64,000 bases of DNA from assembly GCF_014489575.1 (NCBI RefSeq), contig NZ_CP060789.1:1178001-1242000 (forward strand). The letters run 5' to 3'. Of this stretch, positions 36,827 through 44,814 are shown one piece after another. This DNA is from Tessaracoccus defluvii. Lineage in GTDB: Bacteria > Actinomycetota > Actinomycetes > Propionibacteriales > Propionibacteriaceae. The notes under the pieces are model-generated. The model ran no database searches. It was not told the DNA's origin and was given only the letters and a program-made list of their open reading frames with translations. Every line of letters starts with the position of its first letter. Position 1 is the first letter of the stretch. The position numbers and the translations under genes were made by a program.

Positions 36827-38817
36827 CGACGTACCCTCGTCTCTGTCGCCTTGCGGGCCCGGTCGCGTCGCGCCCCGGAGCTCCGCAGCTGGTAGGGCAC
36901 GGACGTGACCATGACGCCGGTCATGAAGTGGAGTCGCGTGCGGATCAGGAGCGCCGTCTGGTTGTGCAGGAGCTGCTCCCACCAGTGGCCGACGACATAC
37001 TCCGGGATGTAGACGCTCACCACGTCGCGCGGGTTCTCCGTGCGTAGCTCACTGACGAACTTGATGAACGGGCCGGTGATCTCCCGGTAGGGCGAGGAGA
37101 TCACCTTCAGCGGAATGCCGAAGTCCTCGGCCTCCCACTCGTCGAGGATCCGCTCTACCTGCTCGTCGTCGATCGCAACGGCGACGGCGGTAAGCGTCGT
37201 CGGGCGCGTCGCCCTGGCGAACGCGATCGCCTTCGCCGTCGGCAGGTTCACCCGCTGGACGAGGACCACGGAACGCACCCTGCTCGGGAGGGCACGGTCC
37301 GAATCGGAGGTGAGTGCAACCTCCTCCTCCACGGCGCGGTAGTGGTTGGAGATCGCCAGCATCAGCGCGTACATGGCCCCCATGGCCACCAGCGCGAGGT
37401 AGGCGCCGTGTGTGAACTTCGACACCAGCACCACGATGAGCACCAGTCCCGTGAGCGAGGCGCCCACGATGTTGATGATGCGCGAGCGCTTCATGCGCGA
37501 CTTCTTGGCGGGCTCGTCCTCGTCCCGCAGCGCGACGGTCCAGTGCCGGATCATGCCGATCTGGCCGAGGGTGAAGGAGATGAACACGCCGACCACGTAG
37601 AGCTGGATCAGCGCGGTGACGGAGGCGTTGAAGACGAGCACGAGGACGATGGCGGACACGGCGAGCGCGACGATGCCGTTGGAGAAGGCGAGGCGGTCGC
37701 CGCGGCTGTGCAGCTGCCGGGGCAGGTAGGCGTCCTTGGCCAGGATCGAGGCCAGCGCAGGGAAGCCGTTGAAGGCGGTGTTCGCGGCCAGGAAGAGGAT
37801 CAGCATGGTGGCGGTGATGACGACATAGAAGCCGGGCGCGAACCAGTCCATGAAGACGACCCGTGCCAGCTGGCCGGTCACGGTGGTCGCCGCCGAGTGG
37901 ATCGTCTGGCCAGCGGCGTCGATGTAGTGCGTGCCGGTCAGCTCGTCGATCAGGTGGACCCTGGTGAGGTTCGCGAGCGTGATGATGCCCAGCAGCATCG
38001 TGATGGCGAGCGCGCCCAGCATGGCGAGAACCCGGGCAGCGTTGCGGCTCTTGGGCGGCTTGAAGGCCGGCACACCATTGCTGATGGCCTCGACACCGGT
38101 CAGGGCGGCACAGCCCGACGAGAACGCCCTGGCCAGGATCGCGATGAGTGCCCAGCCGGCGACCTCCTCGGCGCCGTCGGGACGGACCACCGTCAGGTCC
38201 GCCGTCTCGCTCATCAGGTCCTGGCCGAGTACGAAGATGCGAAAGAGACCGATGCCGATCATGGAGAGCATCGAACCCATGAACACGTAGGTGGGGAGCG
38301 CGAACGCCCCGCCCGACTCCCGCACGCCGCGGAGGTTGACGATCATGAGGAGCGCGATGACGACGGCCGCCGTGACGGCCTCGTAGCCCTCGAGGAACGG
38401 GAACATCGCCTTGGCGTTGATGACGCCGGCGGACACGGACACCGCCACGGTGAGCACATAGTCGACCAGCAGGGCGGACGCCACGGTCAGGCCTGCGTGG
38501 CGCCCGAGGTTGACCTTCGCCACCTCGTAGTCGCCGCCTCCGCTGGGATAGGCGTGCACCGTCTGCCGGTAGGACATGACGACGACGGCGATGACGACGC
38601 CGACGGCGAGCCCGACCTGCCACGAGAACATGAACCCGGCCATCCCCGCCAGGGAGAGGGTGATCAGGATCTCGTCAGGGGCGTAGGCGACGGAGCTGAG
38701 CGCGTCGGACGCGAACACGGGGAGCGCGATGCGCTTGGGCAGCAGCGTCTCGCCCAGCTGGGTGTTCGCCAGCCGGCGCCCCACCAGCATCCGCTTGACA
38801 GCCGAGAGCACGTTCAC
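36823..38817 (-). CDS. APC-superfamily permease, KimA/YdaO-like potassium importer
   Basis: 664 aa. About twelve transmembrane helices (residues 30-480) are followed by a cytoplasmic C-terminal domain with a USP-like fold (RVRSVVLVQRVNLPTAKAIAFARA...). ASDALSSVAYAPDEIL and SYRQTVHAYPSGGGDYEVAKVNLG are typical of KimA, a c-di-AMP-controlled K+/H+ symporter of Bacillus. Divergent to two TrkA genes and coupled to the methyltransferase, as for Rv2689c-Rv2692. The potassium role is supported by this context; no room for a c-di-AMP riboswitch exists in the 131-bp spacer. Confidence 0.85.
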   Translation of the reverse strand: MNVLSAVKRMLVGRRLANTQLGETLLPKRIALPVFASDALSSVAYAPDEILITLSLAGMAGFMFSWQVGLAVGVVIAVVVMSYRQTVHAYPSGGGDYEVAKVNLGRHAGLTVASALLVDYVLTVAVSVSAGVINAKAMFPFLEGYEAVTAAVVIALLMIVNLRGVRESGGAFALPTYVFMGSMLSMIGIGLFRIFVLGQDLMSETADLTVVRPDGAEEVAGWALIAILARAFSSGCAALTGVEAISNGVPAFKPPKSRNAARVLAMLGALAITMLLGIITLANLTRVHLIDELTGTHYIDAAGQTIHSAATTVTGQLARVVFMDWFAPGFYVVITATMLILFLAANTAFNGFPALASILAKDAYLPRQLHSRGDRLAFSNGIVALAVSAIVLVLVFNASVTALIQLYVVGVFISFTLGQIGMIRHWTVALRDEDEPAKKSRMKRSRIINIVGASLTGLVLIVVLVSKFTHGAYLALVAMGAMYALMLAISNHYRAVEEEVALTSDSDRALPSRVRSVVLVQRVNLPTAKAIAFARATRPTTLTAVAVAIDDEQVERILDEWEAEDFGIPLKVISSPYREITGPFIKFVSELRTENPRDVVSVYIPEYVVGHWWEQLLHNQTALLIRTRLHFMTGVMVTSVPYQLRSSGARRDRARKATETRVRR

Positions 38818-38948
38818 GGGGACACGCTAGACCTTGCGGGACCCAAAGTCCTAGTGACGTCGAATCAGGTCGCCCACGGACGCGTCCCCCTCGGCCAACC
38901 GGACGGCCCCCACGGTGCTATGTTCGCCATGAATCGCAAGGAGGACGA

Positions 38949-39611
38949 GTGCACATCGTCATCATGGGCTGCGGCCGGGTGGGCGCCATGCTGGCCACCG
39001 GCCTGGAGAAGCGCGGCCACAGCGTCGCCGTCATCGACGTGAACGTCGAGGCGTTCCGTCGGCTGGGACAGGACTTCAACGGCGTCACCATCAAGGGCGT
39101 CGGCTTCGACCGCGAGGTGCTCGAGGCGGCAGGGATCCGTCGGGCCGACGGCTTCGCCGCGGTCTCCTCCGGCGACAACTCCAACATCCTCGCGGCCCGG
39201 GTCGTGAAGGAGAACTACCACATCGACAACGTGGTGGCCCGCATCTACGACCAGGGCCGTGCAGAGGTCTACGAACGGCTCGGCATCCCGACCGTGGCCA
39301 CGGTCAAGTGGACGGTGCTGCAGGTCCTGCGCCGCCTCCTGCCCGAGGGGAGCCAGCCCGTCTGGCGCGACCCGACAGGGGACGCCCGCCTGCTGCAGGT
39401 CCATGTACACGGGGGCTGGGTCGGCCGCCGGATCAGCGAGCTGTCGCGCGCAGCAGCCGCCCCCATCCCGTTCGTGCAGCGTGTCGGTCGCGGCCTGGTG
39501 CCCGACCGCGACACCATCTACCAGGACGGCGACATCCTCTTCGTGGCCTGCATGACGGAGCGCACGGACGAGCTCGAGCACCTGTTCGCCCATCCACCCG
39601 TCCAGAACTGA
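38949..39611 (+). CDS. TrkA/KTN potassium-channel regulator (CeoB-like)
   Basis: 220 aa from GTG 38949 with AAGGAGGAC upstream. An N-terminal RCK/KTN domain with a GCGRVGAMLATGLEKRGHSVAVID Rossmann NAD-binding loop, then a TrkA-C domain (about residues 135-215). As a peripheral membrane subunit it gates K+ uptake in response to NAD(H) or nucleotides. Pairs with the next gene, mirroring Rv2691/Rv2692. A TATGTT -10 lies at about 38920. Confidence 0.9.
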   Translation: MHIVIMGCGRVGAMLATGLEKRGHSVAVIDVNVEAFRRLGQDFNGVTIKGVGFDREVLEAAGIRRADGFAAVSSGDNSNILAARVVKENYHIDNVVARIYDQGRAEVYERLGIPTVATVKWTVLQVLRRLLPEGSQPVWRDPTGDARLLQVHVHGGWVGRRISELSRAAAAPIPFVQRVGRGLVPDRDTIYQDGDILFVACMTERTDELEHLFAHPPVQN

Positions 39612-39621
39612 GGAAGCCGAC

Positions 39622-40302
39622 ATGCGCATCGCCATCGCAGGAGCCGGCAACGTCGGGCGCTCCATCGCCCGCGAGCTGCTTGCCAACGGTCACCACGTCC
39701 TGCTCATCGAACGTTCCGCCGCCGCCATCAAGCTCGACTCCGTGCCGGGAGCGGTCTGGGTCGAGGCCGACGCCTGCGAGCTGCAGTCGCTCGAGGAGGC
39801 GAACCTCGAAAGCTACGACGTCTCCATCGCGGCCACCGGCGACGACAAGGCCAACCTGGTCTACTCGCTGCTCGCGAAGACGGAGTTCGGGGTGCCCCGC
39901 ACAGTCGGGCGCGTCAACCATCCCGGCAACGAGTGGATGTTCAGCGAGCAGTGGGGGGTCGACGTCTCGGTCTCCACCCCCCGTCTGATGTCGGCCCTCG
40001 TCGAAGAGGCCGTCTCGACGGGCGATCTCGTGCGGCTGCTCACCTTCAAGAAGTCGACGGCACACCTCTCTGAGGTGACTCTTCCCGAGGACAACCCGCT
40101 GGTCGGGCGACGGCTGCGTGACGTCGGCTTCCCCGGCGACGCGGTCTGCGTCGCGATCATCCGCGACGGCGCTCCCCTGACCCCCGAGCGGGACCGAGCC
40201 TTCGAGGCCGGCGACGAGCTGCTGTTCATCGTCACGCAGGAGTCCGAGGCCGAGCTCATCGATATGCTGGGCGGCGACGACCTCGACGCCGAACAGGACT
40301 GA
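39622..40302 (+). CDS. TrkA/KTN potassium-channel regulator (CeoC-like)
   Basis: 226 aa, ten bases after the previous gene and with AGGAAGCC upstream. GAGNVGRSIARELLANGHHVLLIE forms the NAD site; the TrkA-C domain covers about residues 140-220. The two paralogues probably act as a mixed regulatory ring on a Trk channel encoded elsewhere, or on the KimA-like permease next door. Confidence 0.9.
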   Translation: MRIAIAGAGNVGRSIARELLANGHHVLLIERSAAAIKLDSVPGAVWVEADACELQSLEEANLESYDVSIAATGDDKANLVYSLLAKTEFGVPRTVGRVNHPGNEWMFSEQWGVDVSVSTPRLMSALVEEAVSTGDLVRLLTFKKSTAHLSEVTLPEDNPLVGRRLRDVGFPGDAVCVAIIRDGAPLTPERDRAFEAGDELLFIVTQESEAELIDMLGGDDLDAEQD

Positions 40303-40327
40303 CGCCGAACGACGCGGCGGGCGTCAG
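40299..40327. terminator. Bidirectional hairpin between ceoC-like and OB-fold genes
   Basis: CTGACGCC (40299-40306) pairs with GGCGTCAG (40320-40327), including both stop codons of the convergent genes. Confidence 0.55.
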
Positions 40328-40683
40328 CCCCGCAGGATCTCGTAGTCGGGGTTGTAGATGACCGGATGCCCCTCGACCGCGGCCAACCGGCCCGTGACGC
40401 GGATGTGGCGCCCGGGCAGCAGGCAGCTGAGCCGGTCCCGGCCCATCCAGATCAGCCGGAGCGTGCCCGTGCCGTCGTTCATCTCGGCCTCGAGCCAGCC
40501 GTTGTCGGCGTCGGAGGTCACCGATGTGACGGTGCCCTGGAGCCTGACGACCGATCGGGGCGGGCTGTCCGCCAGCGTCTGGCAGCCGGAGTCCTCCGCG
40601 GATTCCCGCAGTTCGGTCGCCTCCAGCTCCTCCGCCGTGAGGAAGAAGCGTCGCAGTTTCTCGCTCAGCGGCTGGTGGCCCAT
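40324..40683 (-). CDS. OB-fold nucleic-acid-binding protein (Rv2694c-like)
   Basis: 119 aa from ATG 40683. A helical N-terminus (LSEKLRRFFLTAEELEATEL) and then an OB fold (RLQGTVTSVTSD...WLEAEMNDGTGTLRLIWMGR...LPGRHIRVTGRLA) like the RecG/RPA-type wedge fold. No enzymatic residues. Five bases after the DUF3710 gene, same order as Rv2696c-Rv2694c. Confidence 0.83.
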   Translation of the reverse strand: MGHQPLSEKLRRFFLTAEELEATELRESAEDSGCQTLADSPPRSVVRLQGTVTSVTSDADNGWLEAEMNDGTGTLRLIWMGRDRLSCLLPGRHIRVTGRLAAVEGHPVIYNPDYEILRG

Positions 40684-40688
40684 GGCCG

Positions 40689-41414
40689 CTACTCCTGTTC
40701 CGGCATCCGCAGCGCCAGAGCGCTCCCCGGCGCGGCGGGCTGGGTCCCGCGGCGGACGACGAGGTTGCTGAAGAACTCGAACAGCGCCACCTGGGCGTCC
40801 TCGTTCTCGGGCTCGAACGTCGCCTTGCCGAGCAGGACGCCCCGCAGCAGCCACCCGGGCCCGGACACGAGCCAGGTGCGCGAGACGTGGAGCGCCTTGC
40901 GGCCCTCGGGGTCGGTGACCGGCACGGCGCGGCGCATCTCGGCACCGAACGGGCCCTCGACCAGCTTGACCTGGCCACCCTGCGCGACGGTGCTCTTCGC
41001 GATCTCCGCCCGCACCTCGTCGGCCATGGACGACTTGTTGGGGCCCGCGAACAGCGAGACCTCGAGGCCCGACTGACCGTCACCGACGAGGATGGACTGC
41101 ACGCCCTTCGACTCGCGGTGCACGTTGAGCTGCATGGTCATCCCCTCGAACGGGGTGGCGACCAGCGCGCCGAAGTCGACCCGCTTGACGTCGTCGGCGT
41201 CGAGGTCCACCTCGGAGATGTCGAAGGGGCCCTCGGTACGGGTGAAGGCGGCGTCCCACTCACGGGCCTGGAGCTCCTCGGGGGACAGTTCCTCGCCGGG
41301 CGCGACGTCGGCGTCGACGTCGTCGTCCTCGGGCATCGCGGTCTCTTCGGGGGCCTGCTCCTCGCGGAGATCGTCCTCGACGGCGTTCCCGCGCTTCCTG
41401 CGACCGAAAATCAT
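40689..41414 (-). CDS. DUF3710 protein (Rv2696c-like)
   Basis: 241 aa from ATG 41414 (MIFGRRKRGN), with GAGGGAC upstream. A charged acidic N-terminal tail (EEQAPEETAMPEDDDVDADVAPGEEL) precedes the DUF3710 domain (about residues 55-235: GPFDISEVD, RVDFGALVATPFEG, LVSGPGWLLRG). Function unknown; conserved between dut and the OB-fold gene in actinobacteria. Confidence 0.87.
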   Translation of the reverse strand: MIFGRRKRGNAVEDDLREEQAPEETAMPEDDDVDADVAPGEELSPEELQAREWDAAFTRTEGPFDISEVDLDADDVKRVDFGALVATPFEGMTMQLNVHRESKGVQSILVGDGQSGLEVSLFAGPNKSSMADEVRAEIAKSTVAQGGQVKLVEGPFGAEMRRAVPVTDPEGRKALHVSRTWLVSGPGWLLRGVLLGKATFEPENEDAQVALFEFFSNLVVRRGTQPAAPGSALALRMPEQE

Positions 41415-41422
41415 GCTGTCCC

Positions 41423-41866
41423 TCACAGTCTCGTGGCGGAGACTCCGCCGGTAGAACCATAGCCACCGCTGCCGCGAACGGTCTCATCGAGGGAGTCCAC
41501 GGACTCGAACACCGCCGTCACGAACGGCAGGATCAGCAGTTGGGCGATCCGGTCGCCCGCGGCCAGGGCGATGGGCTCGTCCCGGTCCAGGTTGATGAGC
41601 GCGACCTTGAGCTCCCCCCGGTAGCCGGAGTCGATGACCCCCGGCGAGTTCACGATGCTCAGCCCGGAGCGCGCGGCCAGCCCGGAGCGGGGGGTGATGA
41701 GGCCGACGTGGCCGGCCGGGATCGCGACCCTGACCCCCGTGCCGACGAGGCGTCGCTCGCCCGGTGCCAGCACGCAGGCCTCGGTGATGGTCAGGTCGGC
41801 GCCCGCATCGCCGGGGCGGGCATAGCTGGGCAGGCTGCCGCCGTCCAGCACTGTGGGGACGATCAC
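41423..41866 (-). CDS. dut: dUTP diphosphatase
   Basis: 147 aa from GTG 41866. Hydrolyses dUTP to dUMP and PPi, keeping uracil out of DNA. All five trimeric dUTPase motifs are present: [31 protein letters not shown] and [10 protein letters not shown]. The start overlaps the DUF3093 stop by four bases (GTGA); it is followed closely by DUF3710. Confidence 0.96.
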   Translation of the reverse strand: MIVPTVLDGGSLPSYARPGDAGADLTITEACVLAPGERRLVGTGVRVAIPAGHVGLITPRSGLAARSGLSIVNSPGVIDSGYRGELKVALINLDRDEPIALAAGDRIAQLLILPFVTAVFESVDSLDETVRGSGGYGSTGGVSATRL

Positions 41867-42309
41867 GGCAGCGGCTTCCCGGTGAGGGCTGCTGCCAGCG
41901 CGGCGGCGTCGCGGGTGCTGACCAGCCAGTAGGGGTGCGGATCGGCCGGGTCGTCGAGGGTCACCTTGACGACGTCCCGGATGAAGGGCCTGGTGAACAG
42001 GAACGCGCGGTGGTCGGCGCCCGGCCCCACGGCGTGGGCGGCGTCCGCGCCGGTGATGGCCTCCGCGTCCGCGATGTAGGAGCGTTCCAGCCGGTAGCGA
42101 CCCGCGGTGAACGCCTCCCCGTCGACGGTCAGCGGCGTCCGCCCATAGGCGTGGAGCCCCACTGCGGCGCCCACGACGGCGAGGCCTGTGAAGGCCGCCG
42201 ACTGCCCGACCGGCAGATAGGCGAAGACGGCGACAGCGAGACTGAGGAGCCCCAGCGCGGCGACGACGAGCCACAGCGCAGGCACCTTCAACCGTTCGGA
42301 GTAGGTCAC
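41863..42309 (-). CDS. DUF3093 membrane protein (Rv2698-like)
   Basis: 148 aa from GTG 42309. Two N-terminal transmembrane helices (about residues 10-55) and a small cytoplasmic domain ending in [22 protein letters not shown]. Function unknown; next to dut across actinobacteria. TAGAGT (42316-42321 on minus) six bases before the GTG indicates a leaderless transcript that also carries dut and the two genes after it. Confidence 0.85.
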   Translation of the reverse strand: MTYSERLKVPALWLVVAALGLLSLAVAVFAYLPVGQSAAFTGLAVVGAAVGLHAYGRTPLTVDGEAFTAGRYRLERSYIADAEAITGADAAHAVGPGADHRAFLFTRPFIRDVVKVTLDDPADPHPYWLVSTRDAAALAAALTGKPLP

Positions 42310-42315
42310 CCGATC

Positions 42316-42321
42316 ACTCTA
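42316..42321 (-). promoter_or_regulatory. -10 element, leaderless start of DUF3093-dut operon
   Basis: TAGAGT on the minus strand, six bases before GTG 42309. Confidence 0.5.
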
Positions 42322-42331
42322 GCCCGTTCGG

Positions 42332-42337
42332 CATAAT
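42332..42337 (+). promoter_or_regulatory. -10 element of DUF4235 gene
   Basis: CATAAT about 34 bases before ATG 42371, divergent from the DUF3093 promoter only 11 bp away. Confidence 0.45.
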
Positions 42338-42370
42338 GGGCTGCGACAAGCCAGTCAAGAAGGGACCATC

Positions 42371-42664
42371 ATGGCCGCAACCGAGAAGCTGATGTGGAAG
42401 GTGTACGCCGGCGCGATCGGCGCAGTGACCACCATCGTCGCCCAGAAGGTCGTCACGAAGGTGTGGGTCGCCTCCACCGGCGACAATCCGCCCGACCCGA
42501 ACGACCCCGAGACCCCGCTCACCCAGGCCCTGATCTGGGCGGCCGCGAGCGGACTGGGTGTGGGCGTCGCGCAGCTGGTGATGAACCGCTACGTGGCCAG
42601 GCGCTGGGTGGCCAACTTCAGCCACCCCTCCCCCGGCAGGCTGCGCAACAAGCTCGACTTCTGA
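42371..42664 (+). CDS. DUF4235 membrane protein
   Basis: 97 aa. Two hydrophobic segments (VYAGAIGAVTTIVAQKVV and ALIWAAASGLGVGVAQLVM) separated by a Pro/Asp-rich loop (TGDNPPDPNDPETP) that is the mark of DUF4235. Function unknown. AAGGGA lies before ATG 42371. Confidence 0.83.
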   Translation: MAATEKLMWKVYAGAIGAVTTIVAQKVVTKVWVASTGDNPPDPNDPETPLTQALIWAAASGLGVGVAQLVMNRYVARRWVANFSHPSPGRLRNKLDF

Positions 42665-42692
42665 GCCGGGCCAACCGGGGACGATGCAGAAA

Positions 42693-42723
42693 GGAGCCCG
42701 GCAGCCGATGGCTGCCGGGCTCC
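42693..42723. terminator. Bidirectional terminator
   Basis: A perfect 14-bp stem (GGAGCCCGGCAGCC / GGCTGCCGGGCTCC) with a three-base loop between the convergent DUF4235 and DUF4193 genes. Confidence 0.75.
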
Positions 42724-42736
42724 CTCGTGTCGTCGA

Positions 42737-43033
42737 TCAGACGCAGTCGACGCAGTACTGCTTGTCACCCTTGGTCTCCGCCAGCTGGCTGGTCGACTTG
42801 ACCAGGAAGCAGGAGGAGCAGGTGAACTCGTTGGACTGCCGGGGGAGAACCCGGACGGTCAGTTCCTCATGGGACAGGTCGGCGCCAGGCAGCTCAAACG
42901 ATTCGGCCGCCTCAACCTCATCCTCATCGACCTTGCCGGAATTCTTGTCGTTCCGGCGGGACTTGAGTTCCTCGAGCGAGTCCTCGCTCAGTTCCTCTTC
43001 GGTTTTGCGCGGAGCATCGTAATCAGTTGCCAT
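42737..43033 (-). CDS. DUF4193 zinc-ribbon protein (Rv2699c-like)
   Basis: 98 aa from ATG 43033, with AAAGGATC upstream. An acidic N-terminal half (TEEELSEDSLEELKSRR...) and a C-terminal zinc ribbon with CSSC and CVDC pairs. This abundant actinobacterial family resembles RNA-polymerase- or ribosome-associated small zinc proteins, but no function is proven. Confidence 0.88.
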   Translation of the reverse strand: MATDYDAPRKTEEELSEDSLEELKSRRNDKNSGKVDEDEVEAAESFELPGADLSHEELTVRVLPRQSNEFTCSSCFLVKSTSQLAETKGDKQYCVDCV

Positions 43034-43207
43034 CCGAGATCCTTTCTTCGCCGCGAACGGGCTCATGTGTACCACATCTGGCCGTCACGTCAACCCCTGG
43101 GGTCCTCTGTTCACTGACAGCGGGAGGGTCGGCCGGCCCGGCTCCCGCGTCTGAGGCAGTCACGCTGGTAGGTTGTCGGGGACCGAGCTGGAGATGGACG
43201 AGGAATC

Positions 43208-44149
43208 ATGGACAACGCACTGAGCCCGCGCGAGATCCAGGCGCGCATCCGTGGCGGTGACGCGGTCGCCGCGATCTCCGAGGAATCGGGCATGGACCCT
43301 GCCCGCGTGGAGGTGTTCGCCGGCCCGGTCCTGGCCGAGCGTGAACACATCGCCACCGCGGCGCTGTCGGCCACCATCCGCCGCCGCGGCGAGGCGGGCT
43401 CACACCGTCGCCTCGGCGAACTCATCGCCCATCGGCTCCGGTCCCGCGGCCTCGACGCCGACGACGTCACGTGGGACGCGTGGCGTCAGCCCGACCTCAA
43501 GTGGCGGGTCGTCGGTCGGCTCGGCACCGACGAGGCCGAGGCCCGGGTGGCCGAGTTCATCTACGACGCCAAGGGCCGCTACTCCGTGGCCGACAACCTC
43601 GACGCCCGCTGGATGATCGGGGAGGAGGCGCCAGGCGCCGCCCCGGAGGAGGAGAACACGGTCGACTTCCAGGACGAGCTGGCGCTGGTGCGCGCCGTCC
43701 AGGGCGGTGACAGGCCCGCGGCGCCCGGCGACGACGTGCCGGAGCCCGACCTGATGCACGACGGCAACGAGGACACGTCCCAGCTCGACCGCCTCTACGA
43801 CATGCTGAGCGGCATCAGCGAGGACTCGGTCCGGATCTACACGGGCTTCTTCGACGATGCCCCCTCGCCGGAGCCGACGGACGACGAGCCGGTGGCTGCG
43901 GACGACGACGACCTCAGCGTGGACGATCTCGCCCCGGAGGACGACGAAGCTGCGGCCGAGGCCGACGAGGCTCAGGAGCCCGTCGACGAGGAGCCGCCGG
44001 GAGAGGCGGAGTCACAATCCCCCGCGGCGACGGTCCCGACCCAGGAACCCCTGGTGGAGGGCGGACCCGAGGCCCCGGTCAAGAAGCCGCGCAAGAAGCG
44101 GGCCTCCATCCCCTCGTGGGACGAGATCATGTTCGGCGGCCCCGCCTAG
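43208..44149 (+). CDS. sepH: SepH-type septation protein, short N-terminus
   Basis: 313 aa from ATG 43208 (GAGGAA upstream; an in-frame TAG at about 43169 blocks any longer start). SepH binds FtsZ and promotes Z-ring assembly in actinobacteria. The conserved helix-turn-helix-like segment (LSPREIQARIRGGDAVAAISEESGMD, FAGPVLAERE) begins almost at residue 1, then a long acidic disordered region and the conserved tail IPSWDEIMFG. Streptomyces and Mycobacterium SepH have roughly 60 more residues before this segment; they are absent here. Confidence 0.87.
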   Translation: MDNALSPREIQARIRGGDAVAAISEESGMDPARVEVFAGPVLAEREHIATAALSATIRRRGEAGSHRRLGELIAHRLRSRGLDADDVTWDAWRQPDLKWRVVGRLGTDEAEARVAEFIYDAKGRYSVADNLDARWMIGEEAPGAAPEEENTVDFQDELALVRAVQGGDRPAAPGDDVPEPDLMHDGNEDTSQLDRLYDMLSGISEDSVRIYTGFFDDAPSPEPTDDEPVAADDDDLSVDDLAPEDDEAAAEADEAQEPVDEEPPGEAESQSPAATVPTQEPLVEGGPEAPVKKPRKKRASIPSWDEIMFGGPA

Positions 44150-44163
44150 AGGCCGCTCCCCCG

Positions 44164-44814
44164 CTAGAAGTTCTCGGGATCGAACGGCAGCGGATCGGGC
44201 GACAGCGTCGCCTTCGCCCGCGTCGCCGTCATCCGGCGCCTGTGATGCGCGCGGCAGAGCACTTCGTAGCGCACCTCGCGGCCGGAGCCCGTGTCCCCGA
44301 CGACCACCTGCGATCCCTCGGTGACCATCAGCCCGTCGACCGTCCGCGCGTTGTGGGTGCCTCGCGCCCCGCACCAGCACAGCGGGCCGAGCGGCAGGGT
44401 CTCGACACGGTCGGCCAGTTCGACGAGCCGCTGGGAGCCGGCGAACAGCCGCGTGCGGAAGTCGGCCAGGATCCCGAAGGCGTAGACGTCGAGCTGCAAC
44501 TCGTCGACGATGCGGGCCAGCTGATCGACCTGCTCGGCCTGATAGAACTGCGCCTCGTCACAGACGATGTAGTCGACCCGCTTGCCGGTCGTCAGTTCGC
44601 CGATCACGTAGCGCCAGAAGTCGAAGTCGGCGGCCACCTCGAGGGCAGCGGCGGTCAGGCCGAGCCGCGAGGTGATCACCCCGTTGCCCGCGCGGTCCTG
44701 CGAGGTGAAGACCCGGCCGATGCGGCCGTGGGTCGTCTGGATGTAGTCCAGCTGCAGCGCAAGCGTCGACTTGCCGCAGTCCATGGGGCCGGTGTGGAAC
44801 ACGAGTTCAGCCAC
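44164..44814 (-). CDS. tdk: Thymidine kinase (type II)
   Basis: 216 aa. Phosphorylates thymidine in pyrimidine salvage. P-loop GPMDCGKST (9-17), Walker B/catalytic DEAQF, the lasso/zinc region CWCGARGTHNAR with later CRAHH. Overlaps the end of the glycosyltransferase gene by eight bases and ends 14 bp from sepH (convergent). Confidence 0.94.
   Translation of the reverse strand: MAELVFHTGPMDCGKSTLALQLDYIQTTHGRIGRVFTSQDRAGNGVITSRLGLTAAALEVAADFDFWRYVIGELTTGKRVDYIVCDEAQFYQAEQVDQLARIVDELQLDVYAFGILADFRTRLFAGSQRLVELADRVETLPLGPLCWCGARGTHNARTVDGLMVTEGSQVVVGDTGSGREVRYEVLCRAHHRRRMTATRAKATLSPDPLPFDPENF

Noticed and set aside
38818..38948. c-di-AMP (ydaO-type) riboswitch before the KimA-like gene
   Set aside because: The divergent spacer is only 131 bp and shows no such fold; it holds only promoters and ribosome sites.
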